A DNA stretch of 32,520 nucleotides from an uncultured Clostridia bacterium (GCA_947628695.1 CANRAV010000021.1:1-32520), one strand, 5' to 3'; positions 22,239 to 31,933 are shown, numbered from the stretch's first letter. Notes: generated by a model from the letters alone, not told the origin. Program-made: numbers and translations.

Positions 22239-23678
22239 TTACGACAAAACGTCGTTGTACATGTCAATATAGCGCTTTGCCGATGTCTGCCATGAAAAGT
22301 CCACCCTCATGACCTTTTCGGCAAGCTCCTTCCAGGCGGCCTTGTCGCCGTATGTATAGCAGGCGCGCCACACGGCACCGAGCAGCTCCGCATCCGAGTA
22401 CGGGGCGAAGGTGAAGCCGTTGCCTCCCCCCTGCCAGCCTATGTCCCTTATGGAGTCGAAAAGTCCGCCCGTCTCGCGCACAATGGGCACCGTGCCGTAG
22501 CGCGAGGCTATCATCTGCGCAAGCCCGCAGGGTTCGCTCTTTGAGGGCATCAAAAACATATCGGCGCCTGCGTATATCTTTTTGGAAAGCGCCTTGTCGT
22601 AGGTAAGCATTGTGCACACCTTGCCGGGGTACCTTGCCGCAAGGTCCTTAAAGAAGCTTTCGTAGATGTGCTCGCCCTGACCCAGAACGACAAGCTGCAC
22701 GTCGCCGGAAAGCATCCTTTCCGCCATGCCCATGACAAGGTCTATCCCCTTGTGACCCGCAAGGCGGGATATTATCGCAAGAAGCGGGACGTCCTCCCTC
22801 TCCTCAAGGCCGGCAAGCAGCTGCAGCTGCCTTTTGTCCTCCGCCTTGCCCTGCAGGTCGCCGGCAGAGTAGTTTGCAAAAATCTCCCTGTCCGTTTCCG
22901 GATTGTAATAGTCCGTGTCAATGCCGTTCAGTATCCCGCGAAGCTTGCCCTTGTTGTGCTCCAGCACGAAGTGCAGCCCGTTTGAATAGGTCGGGAACAG
23001 TATCTCGTTCGCATAGGTGGGGCTTACGGTGCTTACGGCGCTTGCGCAGACTATGGCGCCCTTCATAAGGTTTATTGCGCCGTTGTAATCGACAACCTCA
23101 AGGTCGCTTGGCGAGAGGTCGAAGACGTCGCCTAAAATCTCGTGCCCGTATACGCCCTGATACGCGATGTTGTGGATAGTGAACACGCTTTTTATGTCCC
23201 TATACCCATCCATAAGCCCGTAGCGACGGCGGAGATATATAACGGTAAGCGCACTTTGCCAGTCGTGCGCGTGCAGAATATCCGGGAAAAAGTCTATAAT
23301 CGGCAGCGACTCCATCACCGCCTTGCAGAAGAAGGCGTACCTTTCGCCGTCGTCAAAGCTGCCGTACAGCGCAGGGCGCTTAAAGTAATACTCGTTGTCG
23401 AGAAAATAATACCTTACCCCTCGGTGTTCGAGGGTGTATATGCCGAGATACTGCCGTCTCCAGGAAAGATTTATATAGGTTTCGCAAAGCTTTGTAAGCT
23501 TGTATTCGCCGCTTTCCTCCATGCTGCCGTAAAACGGCATTATCACGCGGACGTCAAGCTTTTCGTTCCCGGCCGCCGTCAAGGCCGCCGGAAGCGAGCC
23601 GATAACGTCCCCAAGACCCCCGGAGGACGCAAAGGGAACAGCCTCGGAAGCAACAAATAGTATTCTCGTTTTTCTCAT
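22239..23678 (-). CDS. glgA: Glycogen synthase (ADP-glucose)
   Basis: The 479-residue GT5 enzyme transfers glucose from ADP-glucose to growing glycogen. It has the N-terminal acceptor/donor loop VPFASSGGLGDVIGSLP (residues 14-30), HAHDWQSAL near 139, TIHNIAYQGVYG near 169, GILNGIDTDYYNP near 254, and the C-terminal PSKSEPCGLAQMIASRYG near 379-396 with TGGLFDS. The usual KTGGLGD lysine is replaced by Ser (SSGGLGD). GGAGGG sits nine bases before the ATG. Flanked by glgD (18 bases upstream) and glgP (24 bases downstream). Confidence 0.97.
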   Translation of the reverse strand: MRKTRILFVASEAVPFASSGGLGDVIGSLPAALTAAGNEKLDVRVIMPFYGSMEESGEYKLTKLCETYINLSWRRQYLGIYTLEHRGVRYYFLDNEYYFKRPALYGSFDDGERYAFFCKAVMESLPIIDFFPDILHAHDWQSALTVIYLRRRYGLMDGYRDIKSVFTIHNIAYQGVYGHEILGDVFDLSPSDLEVVDYNGAINLMKGAIVCASAVSTVSPTYANEILFPTYSNGLHFVLEHNKGKLRGILNGIDTDYYNPETDREIFANYSAGDLQGKAEDKRQLQLLAGLEEREDVPLLAIISRLAGHKGIDLVMGMAERMLSGDVQLVVLGQGEHIYESFFKDLAARYPGKVCTMLTYDKALSKKIYAGADMFLMPSKSEPCGLAQMIASRYGTVPIVRETGGLFDSIRDIGWQGGGNGFTFAPYSDAELLGAVWRACYTYGDKAAWKELAEKVMRVDFSWQTSAKRYIDMYNDVLS

Positions 23679-23696
23679 AAGATATGACCCTCCGTA

Positions 23697-24827
23697 TTAA
23701 ACAACAGTCTGCTTATCTATAAAAAACGGTTTTGTCTCGTGCCCGGACAGAGTTCTTCCGTCCCTGATTACAACGTCTTTGTCCGTTATCACGCAGTTGA
23801 GGTCGACGTTTTCACCCACCAGCGTGTCCTGCATAAGTATGCTGTTCCTTACGACGGTATTTTTGCCGACCCTTACGCCGCGGAAGAGTATGGAGTTTTC
23901 GACCGTGCCGTATATGACGCAGCCGTCCGCAATAAGCGAGTTTTTGACCTTGCTGCCCTCCTCGTAAACCGTAGGCCCCGAATTGCGTATCTTGGTGTAA
24001 ACCGGGCGGTTTTTGACGTTGAAAAGGCTGTCACGCGCGGAGGAGCTTAAAAGGTCCATGCTGCACATATAATAATCCGTAAGCGAATTTATGGTTGCAA
24101 AATAGCTGTCGTACCTGAAAATCCTGAAGTCGCAGTTTGCCAAATTCCTGACCATCACGTCCTTTGTAAAGCTCGTGTAGCCGTGGGCGGAAGCGTCCAT
24201 GACGATGTTTTCAAGGTACTTGCGGCGAAGAACCATTATGTTAAGGTTTACGTCCCTGTAGCCGGAAACTATCCCCCCGCATTCCGATATATCGGTTATC
24301 CTGCCATCGGGGTCCGACTCCACAACCTCCATGTTTTTGACCGCAGGTGTCAGGTACATGCGCTTTACCGCAACGGTGATATCCGCATTGGTCGCGATGT
24401 GCTCGTTTATCATCTCGCTTAGGTCTATGTTGCATATCACGTCGCAGTCCGAGAGGATCACGTACTCCTCCGTACAGCCGGAAATAAAGCTTATCATGCT
24501 TTTTACGGCCTCAAGCCTTGTGTTGTAAAGGCCTGTCTGCGAACCCTCGAACGCGGTAATATAGGGCGGGAGTATCTTTATGCCGCCGTTCCTCCTTGCA
24601 AGGTCCCAGTCCTTGCCGGTGCCTATGTGATCCATAAGCGACTGGTAATTGTAATGCGTAACCACGCCGACGTGCGTTATGCCCGAATTAACAAGGTTTG
24701 AAAGCGTAAAGTCTATAAGGCGGTACCTGCACCCGAAGGGGATGCTTGCCATAGTCCTCTTCCGTGTAAGCTCGCTTACGTTTTGGTCGTGTATGTTGGA
24801 AAAGATAATGCCTACAACGCCTGCCAT
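23697..24827 (-). CDS. glgD: ADP-glucose pyrophosphorylase regulatory-type subunit
   Basis: A 376-residue paralogue of GlgC. It keeps the fold, with FGCRYRLIDFTLSNLVNSGITHVGVVTHYN, a GTGKDWDL block, a DCDVICNIDLSEMI block in place of the usual catalytic-type one, and a C-terminal left-handed helix (GCVIYGTVENSILFRGVRVGKN). It lacks the N-terminal nucleotide loop GGxGSRL seen in GlgC, having GIIFSNIHDQ instead. This marks it as GlgD, which in Bacillota assembles with GlgC and boosts its activity. GGAGGG lies inside the end of glgC, and the start is three bases after the glgC stop, so the subunits are translationally coupled. Confidence 0.96.
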   Translation of the reverse strand: MAGVVGIIFSNIHDQNVSELTRKRTMASIPFGCRYRLIDFTLSNLVNSGITHVGVVTHYNYQSLMDHIGTGKDWDLARRNGGIKILPPYITAFEGSQTGLYNTRLEAVKSMISFISGCTEEYVILSDCDVICNIDLSEMINEHIATNADITVAVKRMYLTPAVKNMEVVESDPDGRITDISECGGIVSGYRDVNLNIMVLRRKYLENIVMDASAHGYTSFTKDVMVRNLANCDFRIFRYDSYFATINSLTDYYMCSMDLLSSSARDSLFNVKNRPVYTKIRNSGPTVYEEGSKVKNSLIADGCVIYGTVENSILFRGVRVGKNTVVRNSILMQDTLVGENVDLNCVITDKDVVIRDGRTLSGHETKPFFIDKQTVV

Positions 24828-24830
24828 GCC

Positions 24831-26045
24831 TTACACCCTCCCCTCTTCAAGCTCTGTCAGATACGCCTCGTCCGCGCGGACGCCGCCGGGTATGACGGTG
24901 CCGGCCTTTATGTTAAGCCCGGAGCCGATAAGCGCAATGCCGTGACCCCACTTCTTCGCTTCCCCGACCCTTGCGTTGACACCTACGACGGTGTCGCTGT
25001 CCATAACAGAATATTCAACAGACGCGTTTTCGGAGATAACGCAGTCGCGCATTATTATGCTGTCCCTGACGACCGCGCCCTTCGCGACCTTTACGCCGAC
25101 GGAAAGCACGCTGTTCACGACGGTGCCGTAAATCTCGCACCCGCCGGTTATAAGGCTGTTTTCAACCTCCGCGCCGTTGCCCAAAAAGTGCGGCGGCGGC
25201 GAGGCATGGCGCGAAAAGATGCGCCAGCTTGGGTTGTTAAGGTTCAAAGCAGGCCTGTCACCGAGAAGGTCCATATTCGCCTCCCAAAGCGAATCTATGG
25301 TGCCCACGTCCTTCCAATAGCCCTTAAAGGGATAGGCGTAAAGCTTTTCCCCGCCTCTAAGCATTGCGGGAATGACGTTCTTGCCGAAGTCCTTCTCGCT
25401 TGTCTCGTCCGCCTCGTCGGCGATGAGATAGTCGTAAAGCTTGTCCTTCGAAAATACGTAAACGCCCATGGAGGCCTTTGTGCTTTTAGGCTGCTTCGGC
25501 TTCTCCTCGAACTCGTAAATCCTGTAGTCGTCGTCGGTGTTCATTATGCCGAAACGGCTTGCCTCTTCGATAGGCACGTCAATGACGGCGATGGTGCACG
25601 CCGCACCGACCCTTTTGTGAAAGTCGACCATGGCGCTGTAGTCCATCTTATAAATGTGGTCGCCGGAGAGGACTACAACATAGTCCGGGTCGTACTTGTC
25701 AAGGAAGTGCAGGTTCTGGTATATTGCATTTGCGGTGCCCTTGTACCAATCCGCCCTCTTCTGCCCCTGATAGGGCGGAAGAACCATGACACCGCCGAAG
25801 GTGCGGTCAAGGTCCCAGGGCTGACCGTTGCCTATGTACTCGTTCAAGGCAAGCGGCTGATACTGCGTGAGAACACCGACGGTGTCTATTCCGGAGTTTA
25901 TGCAGTTTGACAGTGTAAAGTCTATTATCCTGTACTTGCTGCCGAACGACACGGCGGGCTTTGCCACGTGCTGCGTAAGCAGATAAAGCCGGCTTCCCTG
26001 CCCGCCCGCAAGGAGCATTGCCACGCACTCTTTCTTCTTTATCAT
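24831..26045 (-). CDS. glgC: Glucose-1-phosphate adenylyltransferase, catalytic subunit
   Basis: The 404-residue enzyme makes ADP-glucose and pyrophosphate from ATP and glucose-1-phosphate, the committed step of glycogen synthesis. It shows the nucleotide loop [14 protein letters not shown] (residues 11-24), [39 protein letters not shown], the [14 protein letters not shown] metal/substrate region, FEEKPKQP with its glucose-1-phosphate Lys region, and a C-terminal beta-helix. Its ATG overlaps the glgB stop in a 4-base ATGA (26042-26045), giving coupling. With glgD directly after it, a GlgC/GlgD heteromer is expected. Confidence 0.97.
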   Translation of the reverse strand: MIKKKECVAMLLAGGQGSRLYLLTQHVAKPAVSFGSKYRIIDFTLSNCINSGIDTVGVLTQYQPLALNEYIGNGQPWDLDRTFGGVMVLPPYQGQKRADWYKGTANAIYQNLHFLDKYDPDYVVVLSGDHIYKMDYSAMVDFHKRVGAACTIAVIDVPIEEASRFGIMNTDDDYRIYEFEEKPKQPKSTKASMGVYVFSKDKLYDYLIADEADETSEKDFGKNVIPAMLRGGEKLYAYPFKGYWKDVGTIDSLWEANMDLLGDRPALNLNNPSWRIFSRHASPPPHFLGNGAEVENSLITGGCEIYGTVVNSVLSVGVKVAKGAVVRDSIIMRDCVISENASVEYSVMDSDTVVGVNARVGEAKKWGHGIALIGSGLNIKAGTVIPGGVRADEAYLTELEEGRV

Positions 26046-27916
26046 TGCTCGTCCTTCCCCTCGATTTCCTTTATTACCGTAAACCCAAGCGGCGGAACCG
26101 TTATGTTTATCCCGTATCCGCCGTACTGCTTAAAGGCGGTCTGCGGCACCTTGTTTGTAACGCCGCCTCCGCCGTATTTTTCCTCGTCGCTGTTGAAAAC
26201 CTCTGCATACACACCGCCCTTTTTAAGCGGTATGTTGTAATACCTGACCACCGGTGCAAAGTTCAAAACCACGGTAAGCGCGCTGCCGTCCTTTGCAATG
26301 CGGCGGTAGAGATAGGTGTTGTCGTTGCGCCTGTCCGCATCTATCCACTCAAAGCCCTGCCAGGAGCCGTCCTGCTCCCAAAGCTCCGGATTTTCAAGGT
26401 AGAAGGCGTTAAGCTCCGACACGTAAATCTGAAATTTAGCGTGCATGTCGAAGTCAAGCATGAACCACTCCAGCGAGTTTTCATAGTCCCACTCCCTGAA
26501 CTGCGCAAACTCCGACCCCATGAAGATAAGCTTCTTGCCCGGGTGCGTCATCATATAGCCGAGGTAGGTCCTTGCGCAGGCGAACTTCTGATAGTAGTCG
26601 CCCGCCATCTTGTCTATAAGCGACTTTTTGCCGTGGACGACCTCGTCGTGCGATATGGGAAGTATGAACCTCTCGTTGAACGCGTACATCAGCGAGAAAG
26701 TCATATTGTCGTGAACGCCCTTCCTGAAGAACGAGTCCGTCTCTATATACTTGAGCGTGTCGTTCATCCAGCCCATGTTCCACTTCATGTCGAAGGAAAG
26801 CCCTTCCTTCCGCGTTACGTCCGCATAGTCGGTGGACTCTTCGGCAATAAGCAGCACATCCGGATGCGCCTTTTTGACCTCTTCGCCGAGCTTTTTGAAG
26901 AAGTAAACGGTTTGAAGGTTTATGTTGGTGCCGTCGGGGTTGGGGGTCCACTCCCCCGGCCCGCGGCCGTAGTCAAGGTAAAGCATAGAGCTTACGGCAT
27001 CTGCGCGGAGGCCGTCTATGTGGTACTTCTCTATCCAAAACATGGCGTTGGATATGAGGAAGCTTTGCACCTCGTTGCGCGCCACGTCAAAGCAGCGCGT
27101 GCCCCACTCCTTGTGCTCCATCCTGTCCTCGCCCTGGTACTCGTAAAGCGGCGAACCGTCAAACTCGTAAAGCCCGTGCGCGTCCTTCGGGAAATGCGCA
27201 GGCACCCAGTCCATTATTACGCCTATGCCGGCGGAGTGCATCTTGTTGACGAAGTACATAAAGCCGTGCGGGTCGCCGAAGCGCGAGGTAGGCGCGTAGT
27301 ATCCGCAAATCTGGTATCCCCAGGAGCCGTCGAAGGGATGCTCCGCCACGGGCATAAGCTCTATATGCGTGTAGCCCATGCGCTTGACGTAGGCGGAAAG
27401 CCTGTCCGCAAGCTCTTCGTAGCTTAAATATCCGCCGTTTTCGTCCCTCTGCCAGGAGCCGAGGTGTACCTCGTATATGTTCATCGGCACGGGGGGCATA
27501 AGCCCGTCCTTTAAGCAGCCGAAGCTTTCGTCCCTGTATTTTAAGTAGGCGCCGTCTGTCCACTTAAAACCGTCAAGCTCAAAAAAGCGAGAGGCGGTGT
27601 TTGCAAGGGTTTCGGAAAAGAAGGCGTAAGGGTCCGCCTTGTAAAACCGCCTGCCGCCGCGTTCGATAATATACTTGTACCTGTCTCCGTCGGCAAAAGC
27701 GACGTCGTCAAGCGTTATGCTCCACACACCGCCGACGTCGGCCATGGGTCTGTCGGCAGCCCAGCCGTTAAAGTCGCCGGCAAGGTAAACCGCGTCGGCA
27801 TTGGGCGCCCAAACGCGAAAGGTAAACCCGTTTTTACCCCTATGCGCGCCGAGATAGTCATACGCCTTGAAATTTGTGCCCTGCTTGAATAAATACAAAG
27901 CGGCGTCGTTTTTCAT
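26042..27916 (-). CDS. glgB: 1,4-alpha-glucan branching enzyme
   Basis: The 624-residue GH13 enzyme introduces alpha-1,6 branches. It has an N-terminal CBM48 region ([32 protein letters not shown], about residues 17-48), a barrel with [29 protein letters not shown], the nucleophile Asp in [17 protein letters not shown] (near 305), the acid/base Glu in LIAEESTDY (near 359) and [15 protein letters not shown] (near 422). Its Cys-poor all-beta C-domain is intact. The first TTG is not needed: the ATG at 27916 has GGAGG upstream. It follows the WG-repeat gene by 30 bases and overlaps glgC by four. Confidence 0.97.
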   Translation of the reverse strand: MKNDAALYLFKQGTNFKAYDYLGAHRGKNGFTFRVWAPNADAVYLAGDFNGWAADRPMADVGGVWSITLDDVAFADGDRYKYIIERGGRRFYKADPYAFFSETLANTASRFFELDGFKWTDGAYLKYRDESFGCLKDGLMPPVPMNIYEVHLGSWQRDENGGYLSYEELADRLSAYVKRMGYTHIELMPVAEHPFDGSWGYQICGYYAPTSRFGDPHGFMYFVNKMHSAGIGVIMDWVPAHFPKDAHGLYEFDGSPLYEYQGEDRMEHKEWGTRCFDVARNEVQSFLISNAMFWIEKYHIDGLRADAVSSMLYLDYGRGPGEWTPNPDGTNINLQTVYFFKKLGEEVKKAHPDVLLIAEESTDYADVTRKEGLSFDMKWNMGWMNDTLKYIETDSFFRKGVHDNMTFSLMYAFNERFILPISHDEVVHGKKSLIDKMAGDYYQKFACARTYLGYMMTHPGKKLIFMGSEFAQFREWDYENSLEWFMLDFDMHAKFQIYVSELNAFYLENPELWEQDGSWQGFEWIDADRRNDNTYLYRRIAKDGSALTVVLNFAPVVRYYNIPLKKGGVYAEVFNSDEEKYGGGGVTNKVPQTAFKQYGGYGINITVPPLGFTVIKEIEGKDEQ

Positions 27917-27946
27917 AGACAAACCTCCGTTTCCGAAAAAGTTCCC

Positions 27947-29188
27947 TTATGACTCTAATTTATTTATAAGGCAATAGCCCGATGTGGAAGTGTAGGCGAC
28001 GATAACTCCGTCGGAACAGCTGCTTAGCCTTTCAAAAAGACAGGGAATCACGGTATTTCCCGCAAGGTCTATCATGCCGTAAAGCCCGTCACTGTTTTTG
28101 ACGACCGCAAGCCCCTCGCAGAAGGGAAGCGCGTCCGCATAATCCGGGTCACATATCCATCTGCCGTTGCTGCCCATAAAGCCGCAGCCGTTCTCGCCCT
28201 TCAGAAGCAGCGCTCCGTCGGAATACCCGGCAACCTTATAGCCCGAAGGAAGTGCAAAAACGCTCCCGTCCGTCCTGAGGACAACCTCCTCGCCGTATTC
28301 GGTGCAGGCCCTTGTAAGGCCGTCTTTCACAAAATAATAGCCTACCGCCGTCCCGTCGTTTACCTCGGACGCCAGATAGCTGCCGTTTATAAGCTCGCCG
28401 TCCGCGCTGTAAAGGTAAAGAGAGCGGTCACTGCCGACGGCAACGGCAAAGCCGCCGCTTTCGCCGTAAACCGCGGCGTATTCCGCCGGTATGACAGTCT
28501 CCCCGTCCTCTGTGCGGAGAAGGCCGTACTTCCCGTTTTCCTCAAACACCTTGTACTTTTCGCTGTGCGATACGTAGTAGTAAGGCGTTTCACAATCTAT
28601 ACCCTGGCTGCGGGAAAGCGCGTCGTATTCCGCAGGCAAAAGAGCCCCGTTATCAAGCACAAGCTGCTCCTCCCCGCGGGTGAAAACAGGCCTTCCGGAA
28701 GCGTCCCGCAGGCAGGTCACGGTGCAGCCGTTAAGCAGCGCCGTCACGTCCTTCATGCTTCGGTCGTAGACAGCGGCCACCTTCCCGTCTTCCTTCACGG
28801 TTAAATAACCCATATGAACCTCAAGCTCTGCCCCATCGGCAAGGCTAAGCTCCGAAAGCGAACGCAGCGCCAGATACGACCGGCTGCCGTAAACCCCTTC
28901 GCTTGGCACGGCAGACTTGCCGACCCTGTCAAGCCCGGAAATGAAGGTATCCGCCGTTTCCACGACCGGAGGAGGCGAAACCTCGGTATCCGTCGGCTCC
29001 TCTACCGTGGGCTGCTCCGGCTTTTCCTTTTCCGCCTCTTTCACCGCTTCGAGGTAATCGTCGTCCATAAAAGGGAGCGAGCCGGAGCGAAATCCGGCTA
29101 TAATAAGCGCCGTGCAGGCTATAAGCGCCACAGCGCCGGTATATTGAAAAGTCTGCCTTAAAATGTGTTTTCTCTTATCGGAAACCAT
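27947..29188 (-). CDS. Membrane-anchored WG-repeat-like protein leading the glycogen operon
   Basis: The 413-residue protein has a basic N-terminus (SDKRKHILRQ), one membrane helix at about residues 15-32 (TGAVALIACTALIIAGF), a Pro/Glu/Thr-rich linker (about 45-80), and a large outer domain with WG-like repeats such as KYKVFEENGKYGLLRTEDGETVIPAEYA and NSDGLYGMIDLAGNTVIPCLFE. The topology is N-in, outside domain. WG repeats occur in many secreted Clostridia proteins; function is unknown. I start at the ATG at 29188, since AGGTGG precedes it and the promoter puts the transcript start near 29214, at the ATG of the longest frame (29215). It is first in the glycogen operon, 30 bases before glgB, with no visible terminator; a functional link is inference. 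Confidence 0.82.
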   Translation of the reverse strand: MVSDKRKHILRQTFQYTGAVALIACTALIIAGFRSGSLPFMDDDYLEAVKEAEKEKPEQPTVEEPTDTEVSPPPVVETADTFISGLDRVGKSAVPSEGVYGSRSYLALRSLSELSLADGAELEVHMGYLTVKEDGKVAAVYDRSMKDVTALLNGCTVTCLRDASGRPVFTRGEEQLVLDNGALLPAEYDALSRSQGIDCETPYYYVSHSEKYKVFEENGKYGLLRTEDGETVIPAEYAAVYGESGGFAVAVGSDRSLYLYSADGELINGSYLASEVNDGTAVGYYFVKDGLTRACTEYGEEVVLRTDGSVFALPSGYKVAGYSDGALLLKGENGCGFMGSNGRWICDPDYADALPFCEGLAVVKNSDGLYGMIDLAGNTVIPCLFERLSSCSDGVIVAYTSTSGYCLINKLES

Positions 29189-29220
29189 TCTTCCACCTAT
29201 ATCATAGTTATTCATGCTTT

Positions 29221-29249
29221 AGTATACACCAAAGCTTTCGATTTTGCAA
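29221..29249 (-). promoter_or_regulatory. Promoter of the glycogen operon
   Basis: Minus-strand TTGCAA (29244-29249) and TATACT (29221-29226) are 17 bases apart. This appears to be the main promoter for eight genes down to the kinase. Confidence 0.7.
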
Positions 29250-29332
29250 GTAATTTATAACATAAGTGAGATTTTCTTTTTCGGGCACCGAGGAAGGGGG
29301 GAATAATTTTCCATACGCTTGTGCAATTTATA

Positions 29333-29366
29333 TAACAAGCCGCAAAAACGGCCTTTGTTATTTTTT
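29333..29366 (+). terminator. Orphan intrinsic terminator upstream of rpsO
   Basis: TAACAA-GCCG (29333-29342) pairs with CGGC-TTGTTA (29349-29352, 29355-29360), with a 2-base bulge and loop CAAAAA, followed by six T. No plus-strand gene lies upstream in this gap, so it may end a small RNA or an antisense transcript. Confidence 0.72.
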
Positions 29367-29387
29367 AACTTTTTTGTGAAAAAGCTA

Positions 29388-29416
29388 TTTACAAAGCCGC
29401 CTTTTTGTGCTAAAAT
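29388..29416 (+). promoter_or_regulatory. Promoter of rpsO-pnp
   Basis: TTTACA (29388-29393) and TAAAAT (29411-29416) are 17 bases apart. Predicted transcript start is near 29423. Confidence 0.7.
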
Positions 29417-29422
29417 GGGTCA

Positions 29423-29559
29423 GTTAGCGGGGCAAAGCCCGCCGACACACACATTTAAAAACGGTTGGCCCGGTTTAAGGATATAGGGGCGCTTTGCACG
29501 CCCTTCTTCACCCGCCTTTTGCCCGGTCTTCCCGAAAGGATTTTTACGGAGGTGAAATT
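29423..29559 (+). promoter_or_regulatory. rpsO 5' leader, possible S15 autoregulatory RNA
   Basis: The leader of about 137 bases contains small stems (GCGGG/CCCGC near 29428-29445; GGGCG/CGCCC near 29488-29504) before GGAGGTGA at the ribosome binding site. In several bacteria S15 represses its own mRNA by binding a leader that mimics its 16S rRNA site. Whether this leader does so is inference. Confidence 0.4.
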
Positions 29560-29826
29560 ATGATTTCCAAGGAAACGAAACAGGCCATCATTAAGGAGTA
29601 TGCAGTGCACGAGGGCGATACGGGTTCGCCGGAGGTGCAGATAGCGGTGCTTACCAACAGGATTAATTCCCTGACGGAGCATCTCAAGGCAAATCCGCAC
29701 GACCATCACTCCAGAAGAGGTTTGCAGCAGATGGTAGGCAAGAGGAAGAAGTTCCTCAACTACCTCATCAAAAACGACATCAGCCGTTATCGTTCCATCA
29801 TCGAAAGACTCGGATTGAGAAAGTAA
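29560..29826 (+). CDS. rpsO: 30S ribosomal protein S15
   Basis: An 88-residue protein of standard length. The S15 signature is complete: [27 protein letters not shown] at about residues 18-44, then [21 protein letters not shown], with His-His-Ser-Arg-Arg and the rRNA-binding helices. S15 binds 16S rRNA and organises the platform of the small subunit. The ATG at 29560 follows GGAGGTGA; the longer open frame upstream runs through the leader. pnp starts 16 bases after the stop, the classical rpsO-pnp order. Confidence 0.99.
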   Translation: MISKETKQAIIKEYAVHEGDTGSPEVQIAVLTNRINSLTEHLKANPHDHHSRRGLQQMVGKRKKFLNYLIKNDISRYRSIIERLGLRK

Positions 29827-29842
29827 GAGAGAAGAAGACAGT

Positions 29843-31933
29843 ATGTTTGAGAATCACAAAGTTTTCGAGACCACCTTTGCCGGCAGACCTTTTGTGGTTG
29901 AGACCGGCAAGATGGCGCAGCTTGCGAACGGCTCCTGCCTTATTCGCTACGGCGAGACCGTTATACTTGCGACGGCAACTGCTTCCAAGGCCCCGCGTGA
30001 CGGGATAGATTTTCTTCCCCTTTCCGTGGACTTTGAAGAAAGGCTTTACTCCGTCGGCAAGATACCCGGCAGCTGGAACAGGCGTGAGGGCAGACCGGGT
30101 CAAAGCGCAATACTTACAAGCCGTGTTATCGACCGTCCGATAAGGCCCCTCTTCCCGAAGGACCTTCGGAACGACGTTGTGCTTAACCTTATGGTTATGT
30201 CCGTCGACCCGGACTGTTCGCCGGAGATTGCCGGTATGATAGGCGCGTCAATTGCGCTGTCTATATCCGACATACCGTGGAACGGCCCCATTGCGGGCGC
30301 TTCCATTGGCCTTGTCGACGGCAAGCTTGTGGTGAACCCCACGGCAGAGCAGAAGGAGCGCAACGAGCTGGAGCTTACCGTTGCGGCGTCTAAGCAGAAG
30401 GTCGTTATGATCGAAGCAGGCGCGAAGGAAGTTGACGACGACACGGTTTACGAGGGCATCATGCTTGCGCACGAGGTTATAAAGCCGATTATCGACTTTA
30501 TCGAGGGCATTGTTGCCGAGGTCGGCAAGCCCAAGTTCGAGTATCCCTCCTGCGAGGTTGACCACGATATGTTCGACCGTATCGAGGCCGCCGTGTGCGA
30601 GGATGTGGAAAAGGCGCTTGACACCGACGACAAGAGCGTTCGCGACGCAAGGCTTCAGCCCATTTACGAGCGTCTGTATGAAGAGCTTGAGGAGGATTAT
30701 CCCGACAGCAAGCTTCAGATAGACGAGTGCATGTATAAGCTGCAGAAGAAGATAGTTCGCCGCTGGCTGCTGACGGAGCAGAAGCGTGTTGACGGCAGAA
30801 GGATGGACGAGATACGTCCTTTAGCTGCCGAGGTTGGGCTTCTCCCCCGCACGCACGGTTCCGGCATGTTCACCAGGGGTCAGACGCAGGTCTGCTCTGT
30901 TGCGACGCTTGCGCCGATACGTGAGCAGCAGCTTCTTGACGGCATAGATCCCGAAGAGACTAAGCGCTACATGCACCACTACAACATGCCCGGCTTCTCC
31001 GTCGGTGAGGCCAAGGCGGCAAGGAGCCCCGGCAGGCGTGAGATCGGCCACGGCGCTTTGGCAGAGCGCTCTTTGGAGCCGGTTCTTCCCTCTAAGGAGG
31101 ATTTCCCCTACGCTATACGCGTGGTCAGCGAGGTTGTTTCCTCCAACGGTTCCACGTCTCAGGCATCGGTTTGCGGTTCCACGCTTGCGCTTATGGACGC
31201 GGGCGTTCCGATAAGCGCCCCAGTTGCGGGCATCTCCTGCGGCCTTATCACAGAGGGCGAGAGATGGATGACCATGATAGACATCCAGGGGCTGGAGGAC
31301 TTCTTCGGCGACATGGACTTTAAGGTTGCCGGCACAAAGAAGGGCATAACCTCTATTCAGATGGACCTCAAGATCGACGGCCTTACGCCGGAGATAATAC
31401 GCTCGGCGCTTGACACGACCCGTAAGGGCAGGTTCTATATTATCGACAACATCATTCTACCCTGCATAGCTAAGCCGAGGGATGACGTTTCGAAGTATGC
31501 GCCGAAGATGATATCGACAAAGATCCCCGTGGACAAGATACGCGAGGTTATCGGTACCGGCGGCAAGGTTATTCAGAAGATCTGTGCCGACACCGGCGCG
31601 AAGATCGACATAGAGGACGACGGCTCGGTGTTCATCGCCGCTGTCGACAAGGAAGCAGGCTACAAAGCGCTTGAGATTGTCAACGCCATTGCATTTGACC
31701 CGGAGATCGGCACCGTGTTTGTTGGCAAGGTGACGAGGATTTTGACCTTCGGCGCTTTTGTGGAGTACGCACCCGGCAAGGAAGGGCTTGTTCACATCTC
31801 CAAGCTTGACAGGAAACGCGTTGGCAAGGTGGAGGACGTTGTTTCCGTCGGTGACGAGATAAAGGTCAAGGTCATTGAGATCGACGACCAGGGCAGGATT
31901 AACCTTTCGCGCAAGGACGCGCTTGACGACTAA
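29843..31933 (+). CDS. pnp: Polyribonucleotide nucleotidyltransferase (PNPase)
   Basis: The 696-residue 3'-to-5' phosphorolytic exoribonuclease has two RNase PH domains separated by an alpha-helical linker (about 240-310), a KH domain with GTGG near residue 569, and an S1 domain from about 622 (GTVFVGKVTRILTFGAFVEY). The second RNase PH domain carries the active-site GRREIGHGALAERSLEPVLP near 397 and DVSGSTSQ-like SSNGSTSQASVCGSTLALMDAG. All domains of a full-length enzyme are present. The ribosome binding site is weak (AGAGAGAAG), consistent with coupling to rpsO. A terminator follows at 31955. Confidence 0.98.
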   Translation: MFENHKVFETTFAGRPFVVETGKMAQLANGSCLIRYGETVILATATASKAPRDGIDFLPLSVDFEERLYSVGKIPGSWNRREGRPGQSAILTSRVIDRPIRPLFPKDLRNDVVLNLMVMSVDPDCSPEIAGMIGASIALSISDIPWNGPIAGASIGLVDGKLVVNPTAEQKERNELELTVAASKQKVVMIEAGAKEVDDDTVYEGIMLAHEVIKPIIDFIEGIVAEVGKPKFEYPSCEVDHDMFDRIEAAVCEDVEKALDTDDKSVRDARLQPIYERLYEELEEDYPDSKLQIDECMYKLQKKIVRRWLLTEQKRVDGRRMDEIRPLAAEVGLLPRTHGSGMFTRGQTQVCSVATLAPIREQQLLDGIDPEETKRYMHHYNMPGFSVGEAKAARSPGRREIGHGALAERSLEPVLPSKEDFPYAIRVVSEVVSSNGSTSQASVCGSTLALMDAGVPISAPVAGISCGLITEGERWMTMIDIQGLEDFFGDMDFKVAGTKKGITSIQMDLKIDGLTPEIIRSALDTTRKGRFYIIDNIILPCIAKPRDDVSKYAPKMISTKIPVDKIREVIGTGGKVIQKICADTGAKIDIEDDGSVFIAAVDKEAGYKALEIVNAIAFDPEIGTVFVGKVTRILTFGAFVEYAPGKEGLVHISKLDRKRVGKVEDVVSVGDEIKVKVIEIDDQGRINLSRKDALDD

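Larger units (their letters stand above)
29189..29559. other. Divergent intergenic region between the glycogen and rpsO-pnp operons
   Basis: It contains the glycogen operon promoter, a plus-strand terminator with no gene upstream of it (29333-29366), the rpsO promoter (29388-29416) and a structured leader. I see no open reading frame with a ribosome binding site other than rpsO. Confidence 0.7.

Noticed and set aside
24783-25910. Plus-strand open frame (375 codons) opposite glgC
   Set aside because: Antisense shadow of glgC with no plausible start signals or recognisable domain.
26018-27427. Long plus-strand open frame (469 codons) opposite glgB
   Set aside because: It lies wholly opposite a clearly recognisable glgB, has no ribosome binding site, and its product is Val/Arg/His-rich with no family resemblance. 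It is a by-product of codon bias.
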